Part shown: positions 19,425-29,906 of the stretch, one piece after another
Layout of the letters: each line of letters begins with the position of its first letter
Position numbering within the stretch: the stretch's first letter is position 1
Origin: Vibrio hepatarius
GTDB taxonomy: Bacteria; Pseudomonadota; Gammaproteobacteria; Enterobacterales; Vibrionaceae
DNA length: 64,000 nucleotides
Direction of reading: 5' to 3'
NCBI RefSeq assembly: GCF_011806575.1
Contig: NZ_JAATOO010000016.1
Location: 1-64,000, forward strand
The notes under the pieces: model-generated
Databases searched by the model: none
Told to the model about the DNA's origin: nothing
What the model saw: the letters and a program-made list of their open reading frames with translations, nothing else
Program-made: the position numbers and the translations under genes

Positions 19425-22292
19425 ATGAGCGCTATGGAAAAGACATACAACCCAACTTCAATTGAACAAGCGTTATACCAAGCTTGGGAAGAGAAAGGCT
19501 ACTTCAAGCCACACGGTGACACGACTAAAGAATCATACAGCATTATGATCCCGCCACCGAACGTCACTGGTAGCCTACACATGGGCCACGCATTCCAAGA
19601 CACCATCATGGATACACTGATCCGTGCTGAGCGTATGAAGGGTAAAAACACCCTTTGGCAAGTGGGTACTGACCACGCGGGTATCGCTACACAGATGGTT
19701 GTTGAGCGTAAGATCGCAGCGGAAGAAGGCAAAACGAAGCACGATTACGGCCGTGATGCGTTCATCGACAAAATCTGGGAATGGAAAGGCGAGTCTGGTG
19801 GCACTATCACTAAGCAGCTACGTCGCCTTGGCGCATCGGTAGACTGGGATCGTGAGCGTTTCACGATGGACGACGGTCTGTCTAACGCGGTTCAAGAAGT
19901 GTTCGTGCGTCTGTACGAAGAAGATCTGATCTACCGCGGTAAGCGTCTGGTTAACTGGGATCCAAAACTGCACACAGCGATCTCAGACCTAGAAGTTGAG
20001 AACAAAGATAAAAAAGGCCACATGTGGCACTTCCGTTACCCGCTAGCAGACGGCGTTAAAACAGCAGATGGTAAAGACTACATCGTTGTGGCGACGACTC
20101 GTCCAGAAACTATGCTAGGCGATACTGGTGTTGCGGTTAACCCAGAAGATCCTCGTTACAAAGATCTGATCGGTAAAGAAATTCTACTTCCTATCGTTGA
20201 TCGTCGCATCCCTATCGTGGGTGACGAGCACGCGGATATGGAAAAAGGGACGGGCTGTGTGAAAATCACACCTGCGCATGACTTCAACGACTACGAAGTC
20301 GGTAAGCGCCACCAGCTACCAATGATCAACATCCTAACCTTTGACGCGAACATTCGTGATGCTGCTGAAGTGTTTAACACCAACGGCGAAGCAAGCGACG
20401 CTTACTCAACTGAGATTCCAGCTAAATACCAAGGCATGGAGCGTTTTGCTGCGCGTAAAGCGATCGTGGCAGAATTTGAAGAACTTGGCCTACTGGACGA
20501 AATCAAAGATCACGACCTAACCGTTCCTTACGGTGACCGTGGTGGCGTGGTTATCGAACCGATGCTGACTGACCAATGGTATGTACGTACTGCACCTCTT
20601 GCAGAGACAGCGACCAAAGCAGTTGAAGACGGCGAAATCCAATTCGTGCCTAAGCAATACGAAAACATGTACTTTTCTTGGATGCGCGACATTCAAGACT
20701 GGTGTATCTCTCGTCAGCTTTGGTGGGGTCACCGCATCCCAGCATGGTACGACAACGACGGCAACGTCTACGTAGGTCGCACTGAAGAAGAAGTTCGTGC
20801 TAACAACAACCTAGCACCAGTTGTGGTTCTACGCCAAGACGACGATGTACTGGATACTTGGTTCTCTTCAGCGTTATGGACGTTCGGCACTCAAGGTTGG
20901 CCAGAGAACACCGACGATCTGAAAACTTTCCACCCTTCAGACGTACTCGTCACTGGTTTCGATATCATCTTCTTCTGGGTTGCTCGTATGATCATGATGA
21001 CGATGCACTTCTGTAAAGATGAAAACGGCAAGCCACAAGTACCATTTAAGACGGTTTACGTAACAGGTCTAATCCGTGACGAAAACGGCGACAAGATGTC
21101 TAAGTCTAAGGGTAACGTACTTGACCCAATCGACATGATTGACGGCATCGACCTAGAATCTCTGGTTGAGAAGCGCACTGGTAACATGATGCAGCCTCAA
21201 CTTGCAGCGAAGATCGAAAAGAACACGCGTAAAACATTTGAAAACGGTATCGAACCATACGGTACAGACGCGCTACGTTTCACGTTGGCAGCAATGGCTT
21301 CTACTGGTCGCGATATCAACTGGGATATGAAGCGTCTGGAAGGTTACCGTAACTTCTGTAACAAGCTATGGAACGCAAGCCGTTACGTACTGATGAACAC
21401 AGAAGAGCAAGATTGTGGCTTTGGCGCAGGTGAGATTGAATACTCACTGGCAGACAAATGGATCGAATCTCAGTTTGAACTGGCAGCAAAAGAGTTCAAT
21501 GCTCACCTAGACAACTTCCGTCTGGATATGGCAGCGAACACGATTTACGAGTTCATCTGGAACCAATTCTGTGACTGGTACCTAGAGCTAACGAAGCCTG
21601 TTCTGTGGAAAGGTAACGAAGCGCAGCAACGTGGTACGCGTCGTACGCTAATCACAGTGCTTGAGAAGACACTTCGTCTGGCTCACCCAGTGATTCCATA
21701 CATTACCGAAACGATTTGGCAAAGCATCAAGCCACTAGTTGATGGCGTTGAAGGCGACACGATTATGCTTCAAGCGCTTCCTCAGTTTGATGAAGCAAAC
21801 TTCAACCAAGAAGCACTTGATGACATCGAATGGGTGAAAGCCTTCATTACTAGCATCCGTAACCTACGTGCTGAGTACGACATCAACCCAGGCAAGCCAC
21901 TTGAAGTGATGCTGAAAGCAGCTAACGAGAAAGACGCGGCTCGTCTAGAAGCGAACAAGCAAGTATTGGTTTCTCTAGCGAAACTTGAGTCAGTACGTGT
22001 ACTGGCAGCAGGTGAAGAAACACCAGCGTGTGCAACGGCACTGGTTGCGAAGTCTGAACTGATGATTCCAATGGCGGGTCTAATCGACAAAGACGCTGAG
22101 CTTGCTCGTTTGGATGGCGAAATCAAGAAAACTCACGGCGAAATCAAACGTATCGAAGGTAAACTGGGTAACGAAGGTTTCGTTGCAAAAGCACCTGAAG
22201 CGGTTGTTGCAAAAGAGCGTGAGAAGCTAGAAGGTTACAAAGAAACTCTGGCTAAGCTTGAAGAGCAGAAAACGACTATCGCAGCGCTGTAA
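19425..22292 (+). CDS. valS: Valine--tRNA ligase
   Basis: A 955-residue class I aminoacyl-tRNA synthetase that charges tRNA-Val and edits Thr-tRNA. The HIGH-type motif HMGH is at 52-55 inside [14 protein letters not shown]; the KMSKS motif is at 557-561. Between them lies the CP1 editing domain; the C-terminal end is a coiled coil rich in Lys/Glu. The first ATG has GAGG four bases upstream; a second in-frame ATG three codons later (MEKTYNP) is the E. coli-like start and equally possible. It follows holC as in other gammaproteobacteria and ends at a symmetric terminator shared with the opposing peptidase gene. Confidence 0.97.
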   Translation: MSAMEKTYNPTSIEQALYQAWEEKGYFKPHGDTTKESYSIMIPPPNVTGSLHMGHAFQDTIMDTLIRAERMKGKNTLWQVGTDHAGIATQMVVERKIAAEEGKTKHDYGRDAFIDKIWEWKGESGGTITKQLRRLGASVDWDRERFTMDDGLSNAVQEVFVRLYEEDLIYRGKRLVNWDPKLHTAISDLEVENKDKKGHMWHFRYPLADGVKTADGKDYIVVATTRPETMLGDTGVAVNPEDPRYKDLIGKEILLPIVDRRIPIVGDEHADMEKGTGCVKITPAHDFNDYEVGKRHQLPMINILTFDANIRDAAEVFNTNGEASDAYSTEIPAKYQGMERFAARKAIVAEFEELGLLDEIKDHDLTVPYGDRGGVVIEPMLTDQWYVRTAPLAETATKAVEDGEIQFVPKQYENMYFSWMRDIQDWCISRQLWWGHRIPAWYDNDGNVYVGRTEEEVRANNNLAPVVVLRQDDDVLDTWFSSALWTFGTQGWPENTDDLKTFHPSDVLVTGFDIIFFWVARMIMMTMHFCKDENGKPQVPFKTVYVTGLIRDENGDKMSKSKGNVLDPIDMIDGIDLESLVEKRTGNMMQPQLAAKIEKNTRKTFENGIEPYGTDALRFTLAAMASTGRDINWDMKRLEGYRNFCNKLWNASRYVLMNTEEQDCGFGAGEIEYSLADKWIESQFELAAKEFNAHLDNFRLDMAANTIYEFIWNQFCDWYLELTKPVLWKGNEAQQRGTRRTLITVLEKTLRLAHPVIPYITETIWQSIKPLVDGVEGDTIMLQALPQFDEANFNQEALDDIEWVKAFITSIRNLRAEYDINPGKPLEVMLKAANEKDAARLEANKQVLVSLAKLESVRVLAAGEETPACATALVAKSELMIPMAGLIDKDAELARLDGEIKKTHGEIKRIEGKLGNEGFVAKAPEAVVAKEREKLEGYKETLAKLEEQKTTIAAL

Positions 22293-22312
22293 TAGCAGTG
22301 ACTGAATAAAAC

Positions 22313-22340
22313 AAAAGGCAGCGAATTCGCTGCCTTTTTT
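22313..22340. terminator. Bidirectional terminator after valS
   Basis: A perfect palindrome AAAAGGCAGC-GAATTC-GCTGCCTTTT followed by more T serves valS on plus and, with its A-run, the M48 peptidase gene on minus. Confidence 0.93.
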
Positions 22341-22359
22341 GTTTCTTTTGACTTGAGTA

Positions 22360-23352
22360 TTAATCCCGAGCGGCTTGGATGCGCTGCTCGAAATCTGGAT
22401 GAGAGTTAAGCCACTCTGGAACATCAAGTGAGTCTTGCTGCTGGAACAACTCAAACATTTCCGCCATCGGTTCACTGCTGCCGTATACTTTCACCATTGC
22501 TTGTTTCGCAAAGCGGTCGGCTTCACTCTCCGCCTGCCTCGAATGCCCGTTAGACAAGAAGAACACGCCAACACCTGCAAGGTTATCAACAATACCTGAA
22601 CTCTCACCGGTCAAAAGTGCTACCCCGACCGACAAAATACTCGAGTGAACCAACTTCTCCATCATGTGACGATGATGAACATGACCAATCTCGTGCAGGA
22701 TAATGCTATCCAGTTGCTGCTCATTCGCGGCGAGCTCAACCAGTTGGTCAAGCAAAATTACTTTCCCACCCGGCAAAGCAAACGCATTCGCACCAATGTC
22801 TGATGAACGAAAAATGATTTCGACCGGATACGGCAATGGATCCAACTGCCGCAAATGCTGGGTGACACGCTGTCGAATCGCTTCTTGCTGCTCTAGGGGT
22901 AACTCGCTCGGTTGCCAGTTGTTATCAAAGGTTTCCAGAATCTTGTTACCCAAGCTCACCGAGACCGAGTCTGGCAGCGACTGTGCCACTTTCTCGCTAA
23001 CCCAAGGCAACGCGTAAAAATAGCCACCGAGCACTACACCCAGACACACAGCTATTGCAACGAGCCAAGCCATCACGTTGGATTCGATTTTATCCACCCA
23101 TCCTGACTTGCGGTTACGTTTGAGCCACGCGCTAACTTCTACGCTGCGCTCCACGACAAAGACCCAGCCATCAGGGAAAGCAAACCGAATCGGCAAATTG
23201 CCAACAGGCACGCTGATTTCTACTTCCTGTTGCTGACAGCTGATGATATCGCCGCCCACACGAAGGCTTAAGAAATTGGCTTGGCTGACGTCCAGCTCCG
23301 CCTCATAACGAACGGAGCTACGAGGCGGAAAGGCGGTTCCTTGAATCCGCAT
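22360..23352 (-). CDS. M48 family metallopeptidase, membrane-anchored
   Basis: A 330-residue protein with a Ste24/HtpX-type zinc protease domain. The zinc motif HEIGH is at residues 220-224 and a downstream ESEAD supplies the third ligand. One hydrophobic segment lies at about 93-116. The first 90 residues are a small beta-rich domain of unknown role. Its ATG overlaps the stop of the upstream YjgN-like gene, so translation is probably coupled. I infer a membrane-associated protease acting with that protein, perhaps in envelope quality control; the substrate is not known. Confidence 0.88.
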   Translation of the reverse strand: MRIQGTAFPPRSSVRYEAELDVSQANFLSLRVGGDIISCQQQEVEISVPVGNLPIRFAFPDGWVFVVERSVEVSAWLKRNRKSGWVDKIESNVMAWLVAIAVCLGVVLGGYFYALPWVSEKVAQSLPDSVSVSLGNKILETFDNNWQPSELPLEQQEAIRQRVTQHLRQLDPLPYPVEIIFRSSDIGANAFALPGGKVILLDQLVELAANEQQLDSIILHEIGHVHHRHMMEKLVHSSILSVGVALLTGESSGIVDNLAGVGVFFLSNGHSRQAESEADRFAKQAMVKVYGSSEPMAEMFELFQQQDSLDVPEWLNSHPDFEQRIQAARD

Positions 23353-24527
23353 TAACCGATACCAATGCCGATATCGAACGCTTGTGCGACTTCATCGGTA
23401 ATCGCAGATTTCACATCAGAATCTAGGTCTATCGCCTCTAACAACGTCATATCACCGATCACTTCGGTATTGTCTGCTAAATAACGTGTAGTTCTAACCA
23501 TGACCCAAGGACGAGCAATACCTAGCGTGATAACTTGCAGTAAAAAGTTCGACACCACCAGCCACACATAACCAAAGACCGTTAAGCTGGAGTTGAACTG
23601 ATATTGGTTTTCTGGTGTCTGTTCGTGATTCGCACAAAGCTGACCAAATACATGGTTGCGAACACAAACCGTAGTGTAAGCGCTTAACGCGATAGACAAC
23701 GCAAACAGAGCCAGGTAGCCAAAGATGAACACGCTCATCTGAGAACCATCTTCCAACGAGCTAAAGTTACCGTTTTGCAGCGCATGGAAGTCCATCCCAC
23801 TAAATACCGAACCGAGCATAACAAAGCCCAATAGCGCAGAAGCAAGCACACCAATTAATAATGCTTTAAGGTAGGTTTTGATAAAGAAGCCGTTGGTCAG
23901 CTCGGCACTGAACTTCCAATCGCCGTACTGATAGCCATTAGCAAAGAACTTCTGCACGCCCGCGATCACCCAGCCGTAAAGCACAGCCAATAGGATCAAT
24001 GAGCTTGCGCCTAAAATCACCGCTGCCATCACCGACTGGGAGGCAATAGCAACCACGATAGAAAAATAGATCATCGCCACCAGCAAAGCACCCAGACCAC
24101 GCCCAAGTAGCGATAAATACGCGTCCTTTAGCGTTGCGGTAAATGAAAAGCGCACATTACGGTAGCTGGTCATCGCCGCGTCAAAACGCGCATTGCTCCA
24201 TAGTAACCACGGTAAAGCTGCGTAAAAGACTAATAGCAACACCATACTGATCATCGGCGCGATACTGTTAGACACCGACCACAACAACACAACAACCAAA
24301 GCCACTAAACGCCCTTTAAGAATTTGCATTGGCGTGGCGTGGTATTCGAAGTTGTCTCCGGCAATCGACGTATTGCCATAAAAGTAACGTTTGGTGCGAA
24401 CTTTCGCCCAAGCGGAGTAGATACCTAGCGTGATGATAGAGAGCAAGATATTGACAATCCAGATGCCAAAAAACTCGCCTCCTCGACCATTAAACTGCAC
24501 AGGGTTTGTAATTTGATTGTTTTCCAT
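23352..24527 (-). CDS. YjgN/DUF898 family inner-membrane protein
   Basis: A 391-residue multi-pass membrane protein of the DUF898 family, to which E. coli YjgN belongs. The recurring pattern with GEFFGIWIVNILLSIITLGIYSAWAKVRT near residues 17-46 and a second similar block near 310-345 (TLGIARPWVMVRT) shows an internal repeat. About eight hydrophobic segments can be counted. Its function is not established. It overlaps the M48 peptidase start by one base and lies near valS, as yjgN does in E. coli. Confidence 0.87.
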   Translation of the reverse strand: MENNQITNPVQFNGRGGEFFGIWIVNILLSIITLGIYSAWAKVRTKRYFYGNTSIAGDNFEYHATPMQILKGRLVALVVVLLWSVSNSIAPMISMVLLLVFYAALPWLLWSNARFDAAMTSYRNVRFSFTATLKDAYLSLLGRGLGALLVAMIYFSIVVAIASQSVMAAVILGASSLILLAVLYGWVIAGVQKFFANGYQYGDWKFSAELTNGFFIKTYLKALLIGVLASALLGFVMLGSVFSGMDFHALQNGNFSSLEDGSQMSVFIFGYLALFALSIALSAYTTVCVRNHVFGQLCANHEQTPENQYQFNSSLTVFGYVWLVVSNFLLQVITLGIARPWVMVRTTRYLADNTEVIGDMTLLEAIDLDSDVKSAITDEVAQAFDIGIGIG

Positions 24528-24694
24528 GCTTTGGTTTTCCTGACGTTTGAATAAATAACCTTACTTGCAACAATGTCTTACATTTCATTCAAAGCGTCTA
24601 TAAGCAACGCCAGAAAATACATCACCAATAGATATGCATCACAAACCATAGTTAGCGAAAATGTAATCTACGATGATTCATCTACTCATCAACA

Positions 24695-25657
24695 TTACAC
24701 GACTCGGTTCTGTTCTCGCCCTGCGATAAAGGCGGCGATGTTATCCATTAAAATATCCACCAAGCTCTGGATGGAGGAATCACTGCCCCAAGCAACATGA
24801 GGAGTGAGTAGCAGATTCGGTAGATCCATTGCGTCCAGTAACGGATTATTAATGTCTGCTGGTTCTTGAGTAAATACATCCACTCCCGCCCCGGCAATTA
24901 CGCCTTGGCGTAGCGCAGCAACCAAAGCGGTCTCATCGACCAGTCCACCACGACCTGCATTGATCAAAGTTGCGCTCGACTTCATCATCGCCAACTCTTG
25001 CTCACCAATTAAGTTATGGGTCTGCTCGTTGAGCGGGCAATGTAAAGTCAGCACATCAGATATCTTCAGCGCTTGTTCAAAGGGTACAAAACCATCTCGA
25101 CACGGCTGAGCGCCTTTGCGTTCGGCGAAAATCACCTGCATACCGATCGCCTTAGCCAAAGCCGCCGTCGCCTGCCCTAACGCGCCAGAACCAACGATAC
25201 CCAGCGTCGAACCCGCTACATCGGTGATTGGGTGGCTAAAGAAGCAGAACTGCTTGTTGCGTTGCCATTCTCCTTTGGCGATGTCTTGATGGTAACCAAA
25301 CAAGTTTCGCTTTAGCGCGTACGTCATGGCGATGACGTGCTCAGGCACTGAGCGGGTTGAATAACCTTGAACATTAGTTACAGCAATGTCGTGTTCGCGG
25401 CAAAATTCAACATCGATGTTGTTAAAGCCGGTCGCTGATACCGCGATCAATTTCAAATCAGGCAGTTGGCTAAGCACTTGCTGGTCTAGCACGACTTTAT
25501 TGGTGATCACGACTTGAGCATCTTTAAGTCGCTCGACGACTTGTTCCGGAGAGGTAAAGTCATACTCGATCCATTGATGATCGAAAGGCAGATGAGGAAG
25601 TTCGATATGAGTTGGGATCGTGGCACGATCCAAGAAAACAACAGTAGGCAGCGACAT
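24695..25657 (-). CDS. D-2-hydroxyacid dehydrogenase, NAD-dependent
   Basis: A 320-residue cytosolic oxidoreductase of the D-isomer-specific 2-hydroxyacid dehydrogenase family, similar to hydroxypyruvate/glycerate dehydrogenases. The dinucleotide-binding loop GSGALGQ lies near residue 150, the catalytic Arg in NAGRGGLVDE, Glu in GVDVFTQEP and His in TPHVAWGS. The substrate cannot be decided from sequence. The start has AAGGAG well placed. It follows rluA by about 30 bases on the same strand and may share its transcript. Confidence 0.9.
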   Translation of the reverse strand: MSLPTVVFLDRATIPTHIELPHLPFDHQWIEYDFTSPEQVVERLKDAQVVITNKVVLDQQVLSQLPDLKLIAVSATGFNNIDVEFCREHDIAVTNVQGYSTRSVPEHVIAMTYALKRNLFGYHQDIAKGEWQRNKQFCFFSHPITDVAGSTLGIVGSGALGQATAALAKAIGMQVIFAERKGAQPCRDGFVPFEQALKISDVLTLHCPLNEQTHNLIGEQELAMMKSSATLINAGRGGLVDETALVAALRQGVIAGAGVDVFTQEPADINNPLLDAMDLPNLLLTPHVAWGSDSSIQSLVDILMDNIAAFIAGREQNRVV

Positions 25658-25687
25658 ACAATCTCCTTGTGCTGCCTTATATCGGTA

Positions 25688-26425
25688 TTATGGTCTTGGC
25701 AGCGTTTTGTAATCCGGTAATTTTCGCACAGGATCAAAATAGTTAAAGATCATCTCTTCCGCTTCAGGATAGAAGTCACAAGGAACGAAGATACTACGTA
25801 ACCAGTGGCTGCGGGGATGATAGAAACTCAGCTCCGCCGCGTGCAGTTCCAGACGATCAGAAAACTGAAACGCTTCCCCTTCCGAATAGAACTCATCGCC
25901 GACAATCGGGTGACCGAGCGCTTGCATGTGTACGCGTAGCTGATGAGAGCGCCCTGTGATCGGCAGTAAGCGAACAATCGTGGTCTTCTCTTCTCGCTTA
26001 GCGACCTGGAACAACGTCTTCGACGGCTTGCCGTCATCAAAACAAACTTTCTGTTTCGGGCGATTCGGCCAATCACAAATGAGCGGCAGTTCAACCACTC
26101 CTTCGTCTTGTTCGACCTGTCCCCACACTCTGGCATAATACACCTTGTGGGTTAAACGATACTGAAACTGCTTCTTCAACGCACTTTCTGCACTCTTACT
26201 TTTCGCCAGAAGCATTAAGCCGGAGGTACACATATCCAAACGGTGAACCACCTGAACCTCTGGGTAAGTTTGTTGCAGTCGCGACCACATGCTGTCGTGG
26301 TGCTCCGGCGCACGACCAGGTACAGACAACAGTCCCGACGGTTTATTCACCGCCAAGATATGCTCGTCTTCAAACACAATATCAACCCAAGGATCGGCCG
26401 GTGGGTTGTACTCTAGCATTGCCAT
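25688..26425 (-). CDS. rluA: RluA family pseudouridine synthase
   Basis: A 245-residue enzyme that isomerises uridine in 23S rRNA (position 746) and some tRNAs (position 32) in E. coli. The catalytic motif HRLDMCTSGLML (with the Asp) is near residue 80, and the RluA domain fills the protein. I chose the start at 26425 (MAMLEYNPPADP), where GGAA lies 8 bases upstream; an open frame further upstream is not conserved. It lies downstream of rapA, as rluA does in E. coli, which supports the symbol. It is somewhat longer than E. coli RluA. Confidence 0.9.
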   Translation of the reverse strand: MAMLEYNPPADPWVDIVFEDEHILAVNKPSGLLSVPGRAPEHHDSMWSRLQQTYPEVQVVHRLDMCTSGLMLLAKSKSAESALKKQFQYRLTHKVYYARVWGQVEQDEGVVELPLICDWPNRPKQKVCFDDGKPSKTLFQVAKREEKTTIVRLLPITGRSHQLRVHMQALGHPIVGDEFYSEGEAFQFSDRLELHAAELSFYHPRSHWLRSIFVPCDFYPEAEEMIFNYFDPVRKLPDYKTLPRP

Positions 26426-26503
26426 GGATTTGTTCCGATTGAGATTACCGAGACAGCTTGCCGCCTTACCCCATCGATAAGGCAAACAAGGCCTGAGTCT
26501 AAA

Positions 26504-29413
26504 TTAGTTGTGTGAGACAACAATCATACGCAATGAATCAAGCTGGTACTGAGCTTGACCGATATAACCCGTCAGCTCTTTGATTTGCTCGTCAATCGCT
26601 TCAATTTCTTCATCACGGATATTCGGGTTAACCGCTTTCAGCGCTTGTAGGCGCTCCAGCTCTGCATTAAGGCTAGATTGCATCTCTTTCTGCGCTTGCT
26701 CGCGAATCGCCGCCACTTTCTCGACGATCAGTGTGTCGCCCGCGGTAATCATTTGATGTACTTGAGCTTGTACTGACGCCACAAGCTTAGTCGCAATATG
26801 GCGACCGACTGGGCTCAACTGACGGTTAAAGCTGTCGAATTCAACCTGCGATGAGAGATCATTGCCTTTGCCGTCTAACATCAAACGAATTGGCGTAGTT
26901 GGCAAGAAGCGGCTAATACCACTGCGTTTCGGCGCTTGCGCGTCCACTTTGTAGATCAGCTCAAGTAGCATGGTACCGACAGGTAACGCTTTGTTTTTCA
27001 GTAGAGAAACCGCAGTCGTACCGACACCTTCACTCATCAGAAGGTCAATACCGCCTTGGATCATCGGGTGTTCCCAACTGATAAAGTGCATGTCTTCACG
27101 TGACAGCGCGGTTTCACGGTCAAAAGTGATCGTCGCCCCTTCGTACGGCAGACCTGGGTAACTCGGCACCATCATGTGCTCTGACGGCGTTACAACCAGC
27201 GCATTTTCGCCTTTGTCATCTTGGTTTAGACCGATCGTGTCAAACAGGCTCAGCGCGAAGGTCACCAAATTGGTATCACCATCGGTCGCGGCAATCTTTT
27301 CAACGATCGCTTGCGCTTTTTCGCCGCCGTTCGAGTGCATCTCTAACAAACGGTCTCGGCCTTGTTCTAGCTGCGCTTTAAGCTCTTTGTTCATGGCGGC
27401 AGACTCGGCAATTACCTCGTCTAACTCGCTGGTATCGCCTGAACCAAGCATGTCAATCAAACGGTCAGCGTATTTGTCGTATACCGCGCGACCAGTCGGA
27501 CAAGTTTCGGCAAACGCATTCAAACCTTCGTCGAACCAACGCGCTAGGATCGCTTGTGACGTACCTTGCAGGTAAGGAACGTGGATATCGATATCGCGGT
27601 TTTGACCAATACGGTCCAAACGGCCGATACGCTGCTCAAGCAAGTCTGGGTTGAATGGCAGATCGAACATCACCAACTGGTTAGCAAACTGGAAGTTACG
27701 ACCTTCAGAGCCAATTTCACTACAGATGAGAACCTGCGCACCGCCCTCTTCCTGAGCGAAGTAAGCGGCTGCTTTGTCGCGCTCTAGAATCGACATTCCT
27801 TCGTGGAATACCGTCGCACGGATGCCTTCACGCTCACGCAGTGCTTGCTCCAGTTGCAGCGCCGTACTCGCGCGCGACGCAATCACTAAGATCTTCTCAC
27901 TGCGCTTATCTTTGATTTTTTCCAATAACCAGTTCACGCGACTATCGAACTGCCACCAGCTCGCGTCATCACCTTCAAACTCTTGGAAGATCTCTTCTGG
28001 GTAAAGGTTCTTCATCGCGCGAGCTTCAACACTGATCTTGCCGCCAATCATGCCCGATACACGCATTGACGTAGTGTATTGCTGTGGGATTGGCATCGGT
28101 ACTAGGTTTACGTTACGCGTTGGGAAACCTTTGATCGCCGCGCGAGTGTTTCGGAACAACACGCGTCCCGTACCGTGGCGGTCCATTAAGTTATCAATCA
28201 GTTCTTGGCGTGCTGCCGCTTTTTCTACTTCGTCGCTGTCGCTCTCGATAATACGGAACAAAGGCTCAACGTCTTGCTCTGACAGCAGCTCAGTGATCTG
28301 GTTTTTCGCGTCGTTTTCCAGCTTGTTACCAGAAAACAGCGCGCTAACAGAGTCGGCAACTGGCGCGTATTGCTCTTCTTCTTTGACGAACTCTTGGTAA
28401 TCAAAGAAGCGGTCTGAATCAAGAAGACGCAAACGGGCAAAGTGGCTCTCACGACCAAGCTGTTCTGGGGTTGCAGTGAGCAACAATACGCCAGGAGTGC
28501 GTTCTGCTAAGCCTTCAATCACTTGGTATTCACGGCTTGGGTTTTCAGGACTCCACTCAAGGTGATGCGCTTCATCGACCACCAACAGATCCCACTCGCC
28601 TTCTAACGCTTGTTCAAAACGCTTGCGACTCTTACGCAAGAAGTCGAGTGAACACAGCACATATTGCTGGGTATCAAATGGGTTCTCAGAATCGGCATAC
28701 GCTTCGATGCAGCGTTCCTCGTCGAAGATCGAAAAATGCAGGTTGAAACGACGCATCATTTCCACCAACCATTGGTGCTGCAACGTTTCTGGTACCACAA
28801 TCAGGATACGCTCAGCACGACCTGCCAGTACTTGCTGGTGGATGATCATACCCGCTTCGATGGTCTTACCGAGGCCAACTTCATCCGCAAGCAATACGCG
28901 TGGCGCGTGACGACGGCCCACTTCATGCGCAATGTAAAGCTGGTGAGGAATCAAACCGGCACGCATACCACACAGACCACGCATTGGGCTCTTGTGTTGT
29001 TCGTATTGGTTCATCAGCGCGCGGTAACGCAGCACGAAGTTGTCCATACGGTCAATTTGACCCGCGAACAGTTTATCTTGTGGCTTATTGAAACGAATTT
29101 GGTTGCTCAGCATGATTTCACGCAGCTCAACCTCTTGTTCACCGGTGTCTTCACGTGTACCGATGTAAGTAAACAGGCCTTGATCTTCGATGACTTGTTC
29201 AACTTTTAGTGACCAACCTTGTTGGCAATCAATCACGTCACCGGTATTAAAAGTCACTCGGGTTACAGGCGCATCAGTTCGAGCGTAAACTCGGTTTTCT
29301 TCAGAAGCTGCAAACATTAACGTCACAGTACGAGCATCCAATGCTACAACAGTTCCTAAACCTAGATCGCTCTCTGTATCGCTGATCCAGCGCTGGCCCA
29401 AAGCAAAAGTCAT
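26504..29413 (-). CDS. rapA: RNA polymerase-associated protein RapA
   Basis: A 969-residue Swi2/Snf2-type ATPase that binds RNA polymerase and aids its recycling after termination. N-terminal Tudor-like domains are followed by the helicase core with DEVGLGKT at residues 177-184 and DEAH at 280-283, the second helicase lobe with the IGRLDRIGQ motif around residue 590, and a C-terminal domain. The length equals E. coli RapA (968). It is first in a likely rapA-rluA-dehydrogenase run on the minus strand. Confidence 0.97.
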   Translation of the reverse strand: MTFALGQRWISDTESDLGLGTVVALDARTVTLMFAASEENRVYARTDAPVTRVTFNTGDVIDCQQGWSLKVEQVIEDQGLFTYIGTREDTGEQEVELREIMLSNQIRFNKPQDKLFAGQIDRMDNFVLRYRALMNQYEQHKSPMRGLCGMRAGLIPHQLYIAHEVGRRHAPRVLLADEVGLGKTIEAGMIIHQQVLAGRAERILIVVPETLQHQWLVEMMRRFNLHFSIFDEERCIEAYADSENPFDTQQYVLCSLDFLRKSRKRFEQALEGEWDLLVVDEAHHLEWSPENPSREYQVIEGLAERTPGVLLLTATPEQLGRESHFARLRLLDSDRFFDYQEFVKEEEQYAPVADSVSALFSGNKLENDAKNQITELLSEQDVEPLFRIIESDSDEVEKAAARQELIDNLMDRHGTGRVLFRNTRAAIKGFPTRNVNLVPMPIPQQYTTSMRVSGMIGGKISVEARAMKNLYPEEIFQEFEGDDASWWQFDSRVNWLLEKIKDKRSEKILVIASRASTALQLEQALREREGIRATVFHEGMSILERDKAAAYFAQEEGGAQVLICSEIGSEGRNFQFANQLVMFDLPFNPDLLEQRIGRLDRIGQNRDIDIHVPYLQGTSQAILARWFDEGLNAFAETCPTGRAVYDKYADRLIDMLGSGDTSELDEVIAESAAMNKELKAQLEQGRDRLLEMHSNGGEKAQAIVEKIAATDGDTNLVTFALSLFDTIGLNQDDKGENALVVTPSEHMMVPSYPGLPYEGATITFDRETALSREDMHFISWEHPMIQGGIDLLMSEGVGTTAVSLLKNKALPVGTMLLELIYKVDAQAPKRSGISRFLPTTPIRLMLDGKGNDLSSQVEFDSFNRQLSPVGRHIATKLVASVQAQVHQMITAGDTLIVEKVAAIREQAQKEMQSSLNAELERLQALKAVNPNIRDEEIEAIDEQIKELTGYIGQAQYQLDSLRMIVVSHN

Positions 29414-29906
29414 GAATCGACTACCTCACCTGTTTTAATTCGAAAATGGGTCTATTTATCTTAGCTATTCTGACGTGACTTAAAAGGCGTCTAACGGGGA
29501 AAATGTGTCAGCGGCCACGCAGAAAAAGGCCGCTAATCTTACTCGAAGCTGTGATATTGGTCACGCACAAAGACCTCAAAAATCAACAAATTTTTGCCGA
29601 CCTTTTGCATGACATCAAATTGTAAGAAAACAGTGGCACATCTAAAAGGGAGAGTTGAAATTTTGATTTATAATCTTAGTGACAGACAGCCATTACTCGA
29701 CGATTGAAGCACTTTTAGTGATGACTGCTGTTAAGGATGAAGATCAACACGGGTTTGCAGCAATGTCGTCGAACCACTCGATCCCCATTTGGGGTATCCG
29801 ATCGCCAAGATAAGATGTCGTCGGCTACATTCTGCAAGCAAGCGCAGTTAGGCCCTTCATTTTGAGTATGAAGGCGAGCACGCCGCACACGGCAAAGGAG
29901 ACGCTT
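29414..29906. other. Divergent rapA-phoH intergenic region
   Basis: This 493-base region has no convincing gene. It holds an inverted repeat AGCGGCC / GGCCGCT (29510-29534), a CRP-like site (29550-29565), and a structured leader just ahead of the PhoH-type gene with a CCCC-ATTT-GGGG hairpin (29783-29794) and two copies of ATGTCGTCG. An in-frame ATG at 29862 for the PhoH gene lacks a Shine-Dalgarno. Confidence 0.5.
29550..29565. promoter_or_regulatory. CRP-like site
   Basis: TGTGATATTGGTCACG matches the consensus TGTGA-N6-TCACA at 9 of 10 positions. It lies between the divergent rapA and phoH-type genes; which one it controls is not clear. Confidence 0.5.

Noticed and set aside
28664..29209. 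181-codon plus-strand ORF opposite rapA
   Set aside because: It is antisense to the conserved rapA coding region, with no family match.
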